From: Sphingomonas sp. Y57
GTDB taxonomy: Bacteria; Pseudomonadota; Alphaproteobacteria; Sphingomonadales; Sphingomonadaceae
Length of the DNA stretch: 33,381 nucleotides
Direction of reading: 5' to 3'
NCBI RefSeq assembly: GCF_001015195.1
Contig: NZ_LDES01000122.1
Location: 1-33,381, forward strand
Part shown: piece by piece, positions 24,514-33,259 of the stretch
Position numbering within the stretch: the first letter of the stretch is position 1
How the letters are laid out: each line of letters starts with the position of its first letter
Notes under the pieces: generated by a model
Seen by the model: the letters and a program-made list of their open reading frames with translations, nothing else
Told to the model about the DNA's origin: nothing
The model's database searches: none
Program-made: the position numbers and the translations under genes

Positions 24514-24861
24514 ATGCCGATCGAACGCTATCTCCGCCCCATCCTCGACGCCTATGCCGACCTGGTCGAGCGGATCGGCGCCATGACCGGGTTTCCGGAT
24601 CAACTGCTCCACGTTCATGCGGGGCTGCTGATCCTCGTCCTTGCCCGTTTGTTCACCCGGCGGTCCTTCGCCTCACCGGTGCCGCTCGCCGTGGTTGCCG
24701 CGGCGGAGCTCATCAACGAGATACTCGACCGGCTCCATCATGGCCGCTGGATGCCCGATACCACCAGTGACGTAATCAACACGCTGTTCTGGCCGCTGGT
24801 CATCTTCGCGGTCGAGCGCTGGCGCTCCGGCGGATCGGGCGGCCGGTCGCGGCGCCGATAA
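24514..24861 (+). CDS. Small membrane protein of unknown function
   Basis: About 115 residues with two hydrophobic segments (LLHVHAGLLILVLARLF at about 30-46; VINTLFWPLVIFAVERW near 83-99) and a polar loop with EILDRLHHGRWMPDTTSDV. The pattern recalls small VanZ-like or periplasmic-loop proteins of sphingomonads, but I assign no function. ATG at 24514 is chosen because GGGTGAGG precedes it; the frame is open from a TTG at 24478. The C-terminus is basic (RSGGSGGRSRRR). It stands alone between the cys operon and the coiled-coil gene. Confidence 0.7.
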   Translation: MPIERYLRPILDAYADLVERIGAMTGFPDQLLHVHAGLLILVLARLFTRRSFASPVPLAVVAAAELINEILDRLHHGRWMPDTTSDVINTLFWPLVIFAVERWRSGGSGGRSRRR

Positions 24862-24924
24862 CTGCCGCTCTGGTTCCGCTGAACCTCGCGCCGCGCGCGT
24901 CGTTGTCCCGTCGGGAGAGACGGG

Positions 24925-25440
24925 ATGGCGCGCAAGTTGAAGGTGTTCCGGACGGCGATCGGCTTCCACGACGCCTATATCGCGGCTCCCAGCCGCAAGG
25001 CCGCTCTCGAGGCATGGGGCAGCGACCATGATCTCTTCGCGACGGGCGCGGCCGAACTGGTCACCGATCCCGAGCTGAGCCGCGAGCCCCTGGAAAAGCC
25101 CGGCACCGTCGTCAAGCGCGTGCGAGGCACGGCCGACGAGCATCTGGCATCGATCGCGAAGGACCGGCCGAAGCGCGGCCGGGCCGCCGCGCCGCCGCGT
25201 CCTGTCGCGCCGCGGCCGAACAGGACCGCCGTGGAGAAAGCCGAAGCCGCGCTTGCCAAGGCGGAAGCGCAGCGACGCGACGAACTGGAGGAAATCGTCC
25301 GCGACATCGAGAGGCTGTCCCGCCGCAAGCGGGAGCTGGAAGCGAAGCACCGGCAATCGATCGATCGGCTGACACGCATATTGGACGAGCGGCGAGCGGA
25401 CTATGACGACCGGCTGGCCCGATGGCGCGAGGAGCGATGA
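24925..25440 (+). CDS. Hypothetical coiled-coil protein
   Basis: A 171-residue soluble protein. Residues 1-75 form a small folded domain (KVFRTAIGFHDAYIAAPSRK, AALEAWGS). A Pro/Ala/Arg linker follows (about 78-100), then a C-terminal coiled coil rich in Lys, Glu and Arg (VEKAEAALAKAEAQRRDELE and onward). Homologues in sphingomonads are, as I recall, labelled 'cell envelope biogenesis protein TolA' because of the coiled coil; this is not evidence of a Tol function. A GGGAGAGACGGG stretch precedes the ATG. It converges with the tRNA-Pro (CGG) gene 15 bases downstream. Confidence 0.8.
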   Translation: MARKLKVFRTAIGFHDAYIAAPSRKAALEAWGSDHDLFATGAAELVTDPELSREPLEKPGTVVKRVRGTADEHLASIAKDRPKRGRAAAPPRPVAPRPNRTAVEKAEAALAKAEAQRRDELEEIVRDIERLSRRKRELEAKHRQSIDRLTRILDERRADYDDRLARWREER

Positions 25441-25455
25441 AGCAGGGATAGAAAA

Positions 25456-25532
25456 TGGTCGGGGAGAGAGGATTCGAACCTCCGGCCCCTGCCTCCCGAA
25501 GACAGTGCTCTACCAGGCTGAGCTACTCCCCG
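25456..25532 (-). tRNA. tRNA-Pro (anticodon CGG)
   Basis: The minus strand gives a 77-base tRNA: acceptor CGGGGAG/CTCCCCG, D stem GCTC/GAGC, anticodon stem CTGTC/GGCAG (one G-T pair) with loop TTCGGGA (anticodon CGG), T loop TTCGAAT, and an encoded CCA at 25456-25458. It closely resembles the tRNA-Pro (TGG) at 16901. Confidence 0.97.
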
Positions 25533-25660
25533 ACGGAGATCCGGTCGTTTTTTCGGCTTCGGGAGCCGACCGGATTGAGCCAAGTCGGGGCCCTATAGGG
25601 GGCGCCCCGATTCCATGCAAGGGGCTGTTTTCGACTTTTTAAGCGTAGCCGCGCGGCGGC

Positions 25661-26917
25661 CTAATGGGCGAGGGCCGGCGCCTTGCGGCCGAGGCCCATC
25701 GCGGCGAAGGCGGCGAGCAGGCCGAAGGCGCCTGCGATGACGAAAGCGGCGAGGTAGCTGCCCGTCTGTTCGCGGATCAGGCCCGCGCCGAAAGCGGCGA
25801 CGGCGGCGCCGATCTGGTGGCCGGTCATTACCCAGCCGAAGATGATCGGCGCCTTCATCTCGCCGAAATAACGCGTCGCGAGCGCCACCGTCGGCGGCAC
25901 CGTCGCGATCCAGTCGAGCCCGTAGAAGATGGCGAAGATCAGGAGGCCTGTCGGCTGGAAGTCGATCGCCGGCAAGGCGATCAGCGACAGGCCCCGCAGC
26001 GCATAATAGACGAACAGCAGCTTGCGCGGATCATAGCGGTCGGTGAGCCAGCCCGAGGCGGTGGTGCCGATCAGGTCGAAGAGGCCCATCAGCGACAGCA
26101 GCCCCGCCGCCTGCACCGGCGATATGCCATTGTCGCCGCAATAGGCGATAAGGTGCGTGCCGACGAGGCCGTTGGTGGTCAGTCCGCAGACGAAGAAGGT
26201 ACCGAACAGCAGCCAGAAGGCCGGGCTCCGCACCCCTTCGGCCAGGGTGCCGATCGCCAGCATCGCGCCGCGCCGGTTTTCGGCCGGGGCCGGGGTGCCG
26301 GGCGCCTCGCCATAACGTTCGGTGCCGATCGCCGCGGGACTGTCGGGCATCAGCAGCCAGACTATCGGAATAAGCGCGGCGGCACCCAGGCCGACCGCCA
26401 GCGCCACCGGGGTCCATGCGCCGGCGCGGGTCAGCCAGGCCATGGCGGGCAGGAAGACCAGCGATCCGGTCGCGGTGCTCGCGGTCAGCAGGCCCATCAT
26501 CAGCCCGCGCCGCGTCGCGAACCAGCGGTTGACCACCGTGGCGCCGAGCACCGGGGCGATCGCCCCGGTGCCGATGCCCGAGATCACTCCCCAGCTCAGC
26601 ACATAGTGCCAGCTCTCGGTCATCCACAGGCTGGCGAGGCTCGACCCGGCCATCAGCGCAAGGCCGCCGATCATCGTCCGGCGGATGCCGAACGACTGCA
26701 TCAGCGCGGCGGCGAAGGGGCCGGTAAGGCCGTAGAGGAAGAGGCCGACAGCGGCGGCAAAGGAGATGGTCGCGCGGTCCCAGCCGAAATGCGCCTCGAG
26801 CGGCAGGATCAGCACGCTCGGCGCCGACCGCAGCGCCGCCGCGACGAGCAGGGCGAGGAAGGTGACCGCTATGACGACGAAGGCATAGCGCTGGCCGGTG
26901 GCGCGACGATGCAGCAT
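25661..26917 (-). CDS. Major facilitator superfamily transporter
   Basis: A 418-residue permease with about twelve hydrophobic helices and an MFS inter-helix signature (GWLTDRYDPRKLL; also RRTMIGGLALM in the first half). A cytoplasmic loop around 190-220 separates the halves. The pattern resembles oxalate/formate and monocarboxylate-type carriers (SGIGTGAIAPVLGATVVNRWF, then ATRRGLMMGLLTAST), so an organic acid substrate is a guess. The ATG at 26917 has no ribosome binding site and coincides with the predicted transcription start, so the mRNA may be leaderless. A 16-bp palindrome lies 9 bases upstream. No regulator gene is adjacent. Confidence 0.93.
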   Translation of the reverse strand: MLHRRATGQRYAFVVIAVTFLALLVAAALRSAPSVLILPLEAHFGWDRATISFAAAVGLFLYGLTGPFAAALMQSFGIRRTMIGGLALMAGSSLASLWMTESWHYVLSWGVISGIGTGAIAPVLGATVVNRWFATRRGLMMGLLTASTATGSLVFLPAMAWLTRAGAWTPVALAVGLGAAALIPIVWLLMPDSPAAIGTERYGEAPGTPAPAENRRGAMLAIGTLAEGVRSPAFWLLFGTFFVCGLTTNGLVGTHLIAYCGDNGISPVQAAGLLSLMGLFDLIGTTASGWLTDRYDPRKLLFVYYALRGLSLIALPAIDFQPTGLLIFAIFYGLDWIATVPPTVALATRYFGEMKAPIIFGWVMTGHQIGAAVAAFGAGLIREQTGSYLAAFVIAGAFGLLAAFAAMGLGRKAPALAH

Positions 26918-26923
26918 GATGCG

Positions 26924-26952
26924 ATCGTACCGATCGGTACGTCACTGTGCAA
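26924..26952 (-). promoter_or_regulatory. Probable promoter with TetR-type palindromic operator for the MFS gene
   Basis: On the minus strand TTGCAC (26952-26947), a 17-base spacer and TACGAT (26929-26924) place the start at 26917, the A of the ATG. CGTACCGATCGGTACG (26926-26941) is a perfect 16-bp palindrome filling the spacer and entering the -10 box. Its form matches many TetR-family operators. Repression by occlusion is inferred. Confidence 0.55.
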
Positions 26953-26974
26953 GGGGGTGTTGGTGGGGAAGAGG

Positions 26975-27006
26975 ACCGTCATCCCGGCGTTCGCTGGAAT
27001 GACGGT
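26975..27006. repeat. Imperfect palindrome ACCGTCAT...ATGACGGT, terminator-like
   Basis: Outer arms ACCGTCAT and ATGACGGT pair perfectly; the inner part (cccggcgttcgctgga) pairs partly. It resembles the dispersed GTCATTCC...GGAATGAC intergenic palindromes common in proteobacteria. It lies 17 bases past the ppa stop and may end that transcript. Confidence 0.5.
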
Positions 27007-27023
27007 GGTTTCTTCCCAAAAGA

Positions 27024-27563
27024 TCAGGCCGCTTTGGCCTGCTTCGCCCGGTCGATCGCCTCAAGGACGATGGTGCGCGCGTCGCTGGCGCCGCCCCAGG
27101 TACCGACCCGCACCCACTTCTCGGCTTCGAGGTCCTTATAGTGGGTGAAGAAATGCTCGATCTGCTGGAGCACGATCTGCGGCAGGTCGTCGCGCTCGTT
27201 GACGTCGGTGTAATAAGGGAAGGTGCTGTCGACGGGCACGCAGACGAGCTTCTCGTCGCCGCCATGCTCGTCCTCGAGGTTGAGCACCGCGATCGGGCGG
27301 GCGCGGACGACGCAGCCCGGAACGAAGGGCGAGCGCGCGACGACGAGCGCGTCGAGCGGATCGCCATCGGGCGACAACGTGTGCGGCACGAAGCCGTAAT
27401 TGGCGGGATAACGCATCGGCGTGTGCAGGATGCGGTCCACGAACAATGCGCCCGACTTCTTGTCGAACTCATATTTCACGGGTTCACCGCCCACCGGCAC
27501 TTCGATGACGACGTTGAGGCTGTTGGGCGGATCGTCGCCCACGGGGATGAGGTCGATGTTCAT
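27024..27563 (-). CDS. ppa: Inorganic pyrophosphatase
   Basis: A 179-residue family I soluble pyrophosphatase that hydrolyses PPi and pulls biosynthetic reactions forward. The signature DGDPLDALV (D-x-D-P-x-D) binds metal and pyrophosphate. Other conserved parts are VVIEVPVGGEPVKYEFDKKS, MRYPANYGFVPHTLSPDGDP and the C-terminal HYKDLEAEKWVRVG. Length is normal for bacteria. ATG at 27563 is chosen because the family N-terminus (MNIDLIPVGDDPP) begins there; the frame remains open far upstream only as shadow of hisS. It is monocistronic and divergent from hisS, 210 bases away. Confidence 0.96.
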   Translation of the reverse strand: MNIDLIPVGDDPPNSLNVVIEVPVGGEPVKYEFDKKSGALFVDRILHTPMRYPANYGFVPHTLSPDGDPLDALVVARSPFVPGCVVRARPIAVLNLEDEHGGDEKLVCVPVDSTFPYYTDVNERDDLPQIVLQQIEHFFTHYKDLEAEKWVRVGTWGGASDARTIVLEAIDRAKQAKAA

Positions 27564-27773
27564 GGCCGCGCCTTTATGCTGCACCGCATTGGATTCCAAG
27601 CGCCAATAGGGACGATATGGCGGTTTTCCGCGACGGAGCAGCGTTCGCGCGCGCCAAGTCCCTGCGAGCCATGCTTTTAGCATGATTTTCGGCCGTTCGC
27701 ATCGGCTGCTTTCACGCGGCCGGGGAATCGCAAAGCGCTTCCACCCCGGCCAAAGGGACGATAAGGGCGCGGC

Positions 27774-29021
27774 ATGAGCAGGATCGAAACACCGCGCCCG
27801 ATCCGGGGCACGCAGGATATGCTGGGCGAGCAGGCATTGCGCTTCGGCCATGTCGTCCAGACCTTCGATCGGGTCCGCCGCCTCTACGGCTTCGGCCGGG
27901 TCGAAGTGCCCGTGTTCGAGCCGACCTCCGTTTTCGCCCGATCGCTGGGCGAGACGACCGACGTCGTTTCCAAGGAGATGTACAGTTTCGAGGATCGCGG
28001 CGGCGATTCGGTGACGCTGCGTCCCGAGTTCACCGCCGGCATCGCCCGCGCCTATCTGACCGAGGGCTGGCAGCAACATGCGCCGCTCAAGGTCGCGACG
28101 CACGGCCCGCTGTTCCGTTACGAACGGCCGCAGAAGGGGCGCTATCGCCAGTTCCACCAGCTCGACGCGGAAGTGATCGGCGCCGCCGAGCCGCAGGCCG
28201 ATGTCGAGCTGCTATGCATGGCCGACCAGCTGCTGCGCGAGCTGGGCGTTTCGGACGGCGTCACGTTGACGCTGAACACGCTCGGCGACGGCGAAACGCG
28301 CGAGGCGTGGCGCGCCGCGCTCGTCGCGCATTTCGAGAAGCATCGCGGCGAGCTGAGCGAGGACAGCCTCGACCGGCTGGCCAAGAACCCGCTGCGCATC
28401 CTCGATTCGAAGGATCCGCGCGACCGCCCGATCGCCGACGCCGCGCCCGAGATCGACGACTATCTGTCGGCCGAGGCGGGTGCCTTCTTCGCGGCGGTGA
28501 CCAGCGGGCTCGACGCCGCCGGGGTCGCCTGGACGCGCAATGCGCGGCTGGTGCGCGGGCTTGATTATTATCGCCACACCGCCTTCGAGTTCGTCACCGA
28601 CCGACTCGGCGCGCAGGGCACGGTGCTGGGCGGCGGCCGCTATGACGGGCTCATCGAAACGCTGGGCGGCCCGGTGACGCCGGCGGTCGGCTGGGCGGCG
28701 GGGATCGAGCGGCTGGCGATGTTGATCGACCTGCCCGCGCCCGAGCGGATCGAGGTCGCAGTGGTGCCGATGGGCGAGGGCGCGCAGGCTTTCGCCGCGC
28801 GGGCATTGGCCGATCTGCGCCGCGCCGGGATCGCCGCCGACATGGCCTATAAGGGCAATATGAAGCGGCGGATGCAGAAGGCCGATGCGAGCGGCGCGCG
28901 CTATGCGGTGATCATCGGTGACGACGAGGTGGCGCGCGGCGAGGTGTCGCTCAAGGACATGGCGGCGCAGACCCAGGGCCCGGTGGCGATCGACGCTCTC
29001 GTGGCGGCGATCCGGGGCTGA
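27774..29021 (+). CDS. hisS: Histidine--tRNA ligase
   Basis: A 415-residue class II aminoacyl-tRNA synthetase that charges tRNA-His. The N-terminus has [10 protein letters not shown], then motif 1 near [16 protein letters not shown] and motif 2 in [18 protein letters not shown]. The histidine-binding [15 protein letters not shown] and motif 3 ([13 protein letters not shown]) follow. The C-terminal anticodon-binding domain is the typical alpha/beta HGTP fold ([18 protein letters not shown]). It is first in the hisS-prfA-prmC operon, only 4 bases ahead of prfA. Its leader (27564-27773) holds a small hairpin CATGCT-TTT-AGCATG at 27670-27684 and no clear T-box or other riboswitch. Confidence 0.97.
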   Translation: MSRIETPRPIRGTQDMLGEQALRFGHVVQTFDRVRRLYGFGRVEVPVFEPTSVFARSLGETTDVVSKEMYSFEDRGGDSVTLRPEFTAGIARAYLTEGWQQHAPLKVATHGPLFRYERPQKGRYRQFHQLDAEVIGAAEPQADVELLCMADQLLRELGVSDGVTLTLNTLGDGETREAWRAALVAHFEKHRGELSEDSLDRLAKNPLRILDSKDPRDRPIADAAPEIDDYLSAEAGAFFAAVTSGLDAAGVAWTRNARLVRGLDYYRHTAFEFVTDRLGAQGTVLGGGRYDGLIETLGGPVTPAVGWAAGIERLAMLIDLPAPERIEVAVVPMGEGAQAFAARALADLRRAGIAADMAYKGNMKRRMQKADASGARYAVIIGDDEVARGEVSLKDMAAQTQGPVAIDALVAAIRG

Positions 29022-29025
29022 CGCC

Positions 29026-30108
<1,083 letters not shown>

Positions 30109-30119
30109 GCCGGCGCCGA

Positions 30120-30143
30120 GAAATGCGCCGGAGGGCGCATTTC
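30120..30143 (+). promoter_or_regulatory. Perfect 10-bp hairpin between prfA and prmC with the ribosome binding site in its loop
   Basis: GAAATGCGCC and GGCGCATTTC pair perfectly around a GGAG loop. The GGAGGG stretch (30130-30135) is the only ribosome binding site candidate for prmC, whose ATG is 12 bases further on. The stem could set the ratio of prmC to prfA translation or protect the message. No T-run follows. Confidence 0.55.
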
Positions 30144-30147
30144 CCCG

Positions 30148-30975
30148 ATGACGGCTGAGACGGTTCGCGCGGCGCTCGTCCGCGCGGCGGCGGCGCTCTC
30201 CGCGACCAGCGACACCGCGCGGCTCGACGCCGAATTGCTGATGGCGCATGCGTTGGGCGTGTCGCGGGACAGGATGCTGCTGGGACGGCTCGACGATCCC
30301 GCGCCTGCCGCGTTCGAGCCGCTGCTGGCGCGGCGGCAGGCGCGGGAGCCGGTCGCCTATATCGTCGGCGAACGCGATTTCTGGACGATCAGCCTGACGG
30401 TCGGCCCCGGCGTGCTGATCCCGCGTCCCGACAGCGAGACGCTGATGGAGGCGGCCGACGAGCATTTCGGCAGCGGGGGGCCGGCGCGCATCCTCGACCT
30501 CGGCATCGGATCGGGAGCGTTGCTGCTGGCGGCGCTGGCGCAATGGCCCGGGGCGAGCGGGGTCGGCATCGACCGCTCCGAGACGGCCGCAGCGATCGCC
30601 CGGGACAATGCGGCGCGGCTGGGCCTGGGCGGCCGCGCCGACATCCGGCTCGGCGACTGGGCCGAGGGGATCGACGAGCGCTTCGATCTGTTGCTGTGCA
30701 ACCCACCCTATGTCGAAAGCGGGGCGCGGCTCGCGCCCGACGTGGCGGAGTATGAGCCGGCCTCCGCCCTGTTCGCCGGTGCGGACGGGCTCGACGACTA
30801 TCGACGGCTGGCGCCGGTGATCGGCCGCCTGCTTGCGCCGGGAGGGCTCGCGGCGATCGAAATCGGGGCGGATCAAGGGGATAAGGTGATGGCGCTGTTC
30901 GCCCGCCACGCACTCGCCGGATCGGTCCGTCGCGATCTCGCCGGGCGCGACCGGGCGATCCTCGTGCGGGCCTGA
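30148..30975 (+). CDS. prmC: Peptide chain release factor N5-glutamine methyltransferase
   Basis: A 275-residue SAM-dependent enzyme that methylates the glutamine of the release factor GGQ motif, raising termination efficiency. The N-terminal helical domain (DTARLDAELLMAHALGVSRD) is followed by PVAYIVGERDFW and LIPRPDSETLMEA, the release-factor-binding segments, then SAM motif I (ILDLGIGSGALLLA) and the catalytic NPPY at 185-188. The C-terminus (GGLAAIEIGADQGDKV) is normal. It is last in the hisS-prfA-prmC operon. ATG at 30148 lies 39 bases past prfA, behind the hairpin. Confidence 0.95.
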   Translation: MTAETVRAALVRAAAALSATSDTARLDAELLMAHALGVSRDRMLLGRLDDPAPAAFEPLLARRQAREPVAYIVGERDFWTISLTVGPGVLIPRPDSETLMEAADEHFGSGGPARILDLGIGSGALLLAALAQWPGASGVGIDRSETAAAIARDNAARLGLGGRADIRLGDWAEGIDERFDLLLCNPPYVESGARLAPDVAEYEPASALFAGADGLDDYRRLAPVIGRLLAPGGLAAIEIGADQGDKVMALFARHALAGSVRRDLAGRDRAILVRA

Positions 30976-31271
30976 ACCTTTTGTCGAAAGCCAGCATATT
31001 CCGCTTGGAAAATGCCTCGCGAGCCCCTACATCAGGTCCATAGACAGGGCTCGGGATGCCGTTGCGCACCGGCTCGATGCTACGACCTCCAATGTCACGG
31101 GCGCCTTTTTCGGGTGGCCTTGTCACATGGCGGATGCGGGCCTTGACCGGCCCGCGCCTTGGGGCGGCGTGCATCATGCAATGGTTTGGGGCAGGGCCCC
31201 GACAGATTCCGGGGTGGTCCCGGAAATGGGAGTGGTGAACCGATACCACCAGTGACGAGGACATCGGAAAG
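30976..31271. other. Intergenic region upstream of the DUF4167 gene
   Basis: About 300 bases. A 60-codon frame (31056-31238) lacks a ribosome binding site and reads as shadow. A 7-bp hairpin, TTCCGGG-GTGGT-CCCGGAA, lies at 31207-31225, about 45 bases before the start of the DUF4167 gene. The region probably holds that gene's promoter, but I cannot place clear -35 and -10 boxes. Confidence 0.4.
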
Positions 31272-32105
31272 TTGATCAATAATCGGCAGAACGGCCGCCG
31301 TCGCGGTCGTGGCGGTGGGTCGGGCGCGCCCCGGCCGAACGGTTCCAACGGCGGTCAGGATCGCGGTAACCGCATCGACAATCGCGCGCGCGGCAATGCG
31401 GCCCAGCTTCTCGAGAAGTACAAGGCGCTGGCGCGTGACGCCCAGATGCAGGGCGATCGGGTCAACACCGAATATTATCTGCAGTTCGCGGACCATTATT
31501 TCCGGGTGCTGAGCGAGAGCCGCTCGCGCTTCGAGGATCAGCAGCCGCGTCCGCGCCGCGACGACTTCGCCGGCCCCGCCGACGAGGAATATGGCGACGA
31601 AGGCGAGCGGATCGGCTCCGACGAACAGCAGCCTGCCCCGGCGCGGGCCGCCGGGCAGGAGCGCGGCTTCCATCGCCGTGACCGTGACCGTGACGCGGAG
31701 CCGCGCCGCGAGCGGGAAACCCGCGACCGTGATGCCGAGGTCGAAGCGCCCGTCGCGGCCCAGGCCCCCGTCGATACCGACGGCGAGGACGAGGATCGCC
31801 GGCCGCGTCGGGGCCGCGCTCCACGCGCCGAGCGCCGTGCCGAAGCGCCGTCGACGGCGCCCGAGTTGCCGTTGGCCCAGGCCGCCGCGCCCGAGCCCGC
31901 CCCCGCCGCGGAGGAGCCTGCGCCGGTCCGTCGCCGTGGCCGTCCGCCCAAGGCGAAGCCCGTCGAAGCGGCCGAGCAGATCGAGGTGGATCGCCTGCCC
32001 CCGTCGCTGAAGCTCCAGGCGCCGGTCAATGGTGACGAGGGTGAGGAGGCTCCCCGCCCGCGCACCCGGACCCGCAAGCCGCGCGGCGAGACGGCGGCGG
32101 CCTGA
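31272..32105 (+). CDS. DUF4167 domain protein, RNA-binding-like
   Basis: A 277-residue protein. The N-terminal 20 residues are Arg/Gly-rich (RRRGRGG), followed by the DUF4167 core at about 35-82: RGNAAQLLEKYKALARDAQM then QFADHYFRVLSESR. The rest is a low-complexity tail rich in Arg, Asp, Glu, Ala and Pro, with RGRPPKAKP near 222-230, an AT-hook-like motif. This domain is widespread in alphaproteobacteria; its function is unknown, though the basic tails suggest nucleic acid binding. The start is TTG at 31272, the only start codon between the upstream stop and the conserved part; GAGGA lies 10 bases upstream. A strong terminator follows. Confidence 0.88.
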   Translation: MINNRQNGRRRGRGGGSGAPRPNGSNGGQDRGNRIDNRARGNAAQLLEKYKALARDAQMQGDRVNTEYYLQFADHYFRVLSESRSRFEDQQPRPRRDDFAGPADEEYGDEGERIGSDEQQPAPARAAGQERGFHRRDRDRDAEPRRERETRDRDAEVEAPVAAQAPVDTDGEDEDRRPRRGRAPRAERRAEAPSTAPELPLAQAAAPEPAPAAEEPAPVRRRGRPPKAKPVEAAEQIEVDRLPPSLKLQAPVNGDEGEEAPRPRTRTRKPRGETAAA

Positions 32106-32127
32106 CCGGCCTCGACCACCGGAAAAG

Positions 32128-32155
32128 AAAGGGCGGCCCTCGGGTCGCCCTTTTT
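32128..32155 (+). terminator. Rho-independent terminator of the DUF4167 gene
   Basis: AAAGGGCGGCCC and GGGTCGCCCTTT form a 12-bp stem with one G-U pair, followed by a run of T (TTTTT at 32151-32155). It lies 22 bases after the stop. The A-rich side also allows use by the minus-strand gene ending at 32160. Confidence 0.9.
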
Positions 32156-32159
32156 CATT

Positions 32160-32477
32160 TCAGTCGTGGGGGCGCTTGTCCCAGCGGCTGCCGTCATCCG
32201 GTTCGAAATGGGCGACGTCCTCGTCATGACCCGTGCCCGAGCTCATGAAGATCAGCGCCATCAATGCGCCCGCCAGCAGCACCGACAGCGCCACTCCCGC
32301 GCTCGTGGCGATCACCACCGCGACCGTCAGCGGCGATCCGTCCGCGTGGAGGTAGAAGAGCGCCGCGGCGACGGCGAGCATCGCGGTGAAGATCACCCAG
32401 CGCATGATCCAGCGGAAGCGGAGCCAGGCGCGGGCGGCTTGCTGGGGATCGGACAGGCGATTGCGGGGGTTCGACAT
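32160..32477 (-). CDS. Small two-helix inner membrane protein
   Basis: A 105-residue protein with two hydrophobic helices (WVIFTAMLAVAAALFYLHA at about 27-45; VAVVIATSAGVALSVLLAGA and onward at about 53-77) and an acidic cytoplasmic tail. I do not recognise a characterised family. ATG at 32477 is chosen because GGAAG precedes it closely; ATG at 32486 is possible. The frame continues to 32795 only as shadow of the CBS gene on the other strand. It is divergent from the CBS gene, with about 150 bases between them. Confidence 0.75.
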   Translation of the reverse strand: MSNPRNRLSDPQQAARAWLRFRWIMRWVIFTAMLAVAAALFYLHADGSPLTVAVVIATSAGVALSVLLAGALMALIFMSSGTGHDEDVAHFEPDDGSRWDKRPHD

Positions 32478-32628
32478 GGCTTCCATTTGGGGCGGAAAAG
32501 TGGGATCATCAACCCCGCCGGGACCCGGCGACATTCGGACCTCCGTTTCGGAACGGTAGACCGGACCCGGCATTGACAGTCCAGGGCCACATGGCCCCCG
32601 GACGAACCATGTGGGGAAGGAGGCCGAG

Positions 32629-33060
32629 ATGACCATTGCGGCGATTCTGCGTGACCGGAGCGAGAACAGCATCATCAGCGTGTCGCCGGACATGCCGGTG
32701 GTCGAGGTGCTCGCGCTGCTCGCGGACAAGCGGATCGGCGCGGTCCCGGTGATCGACCGGGAGCAAGTCGTGGGGATCCTGTCCGAACGCGACATGATCT
32801 ACGGCCTGCGGCGCGACGGCGCCGCCTTTCTCGATCGGCCGGTGCACGAGGCGATGACCTCGCCCGTGATCACGGTAACGAGCGTGACCACCCCGCTGGA
32901 GGCGCTGGCGATGATGACGCGGCGCCGAATCCGCCATCTGCCCGTGGTCGACGACGGCGTGCTCGTGGGCTTCGTCTCGATCGGCGATCTGGTGAAGGCG
33001 CGTATGGAGCGGATCGAGCAGGAGGCGGCGGCGATGCGCGAATATATCCAGACCGCCTGA
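32629..33060 (+). CDS. CBS-pair domain protein
   Basis: A 143-residue protein made of two CBS domains: the first about 15-65 (SVSPDMPVVEVLALLADKRI, GAVPVIDREQVVGILSERDM) and the second about 75-130 (AMTSPVITVTSVTTPLEALA, HLPVVDDGVLVGFVSIGDLV). CBS pairs bind adenosine nucleotides or NAD and act as energy sensors on partner proteins. No partner is fused to it. ATG at 32629 is chosen because AAGGAGG lies 6 bases upstream; the frame opens earlier at a GTG (32611). It is followed by a strong hairpin and then by the probable rRNA operon promoter. Confidence 0.92.
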   Translation: MTIAAILRDRSENSIISVSPDMPVVEVLALLADKRIGAVPVIDREQVVGILSERDMIYGLRRDGAAFLDRPVHEAMTSPVITVTSVTTPLEALAMMTRRRIRHLPVVDDGVLVGFVSIGDLVKARMERIEQEAAAMREYIQTA

Positions 33061-33208
33061 CATGAAAAACGGCTCGTTCCAGTGACTTGTCGGGCGGCGT
33101 GATTCCCGCCGCCCGAATCGCGCCGGGGTTGATTCGCGGCCCCAGCTTCTTATCTCGGATACCGACGCTGTGCTGAAAGCCCCGGATTACGGGCCTCAAT
33201 TTGCGCTG
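33061..33208. terminator. Hairpin after the CBS gene (stem at 33091-33115)
   Basis: CGGGCGGCG and CGCCGCCCG form a perfect 9-bp stem around TGATTCC, 30 bases after the CBS stop. No T-run follows, but its position before the rRNA-type promoter fits a terminator. The rest of this stretch shows nothing recognisable. Confidence 0.5.
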
Positions 33209-33259
33209 CAAAAAAGTTGTAATTTTGTTGTTGACCGGCGGAGGGCTCGCCCATAGAAG
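33209..33259 (+). promoter_or_regulatory. Probable ribosomal RNA operon promoter with UP element
   Basis: TTGACC (33231-33236), a 17-base spacer and TAGAAG (33254-33259) form the promoter. It is preceded by an A/T-rich stretch (caaaaaagttgtaattttg, 33209-33227) like an UP element, unusual in this G+C-rich DNA. TTGAC-type -35 boxes with UP elements are known for strong alphaproteobacterial rRNA promoters. Confidence 0.65.

Noticed and set aside
25664-27148. 494-codon plus-strand frame opposite the MFS gene
   Set aside because: It is rich in Arg, Gly, His and Gln with no domains and is explained by the codon bias of the minus-strand permease.
31056-31238. 60-codon frame upstream of the DUF4167 gene
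   Set aside because: There is no ribosome binding site and no protein-like pattern.
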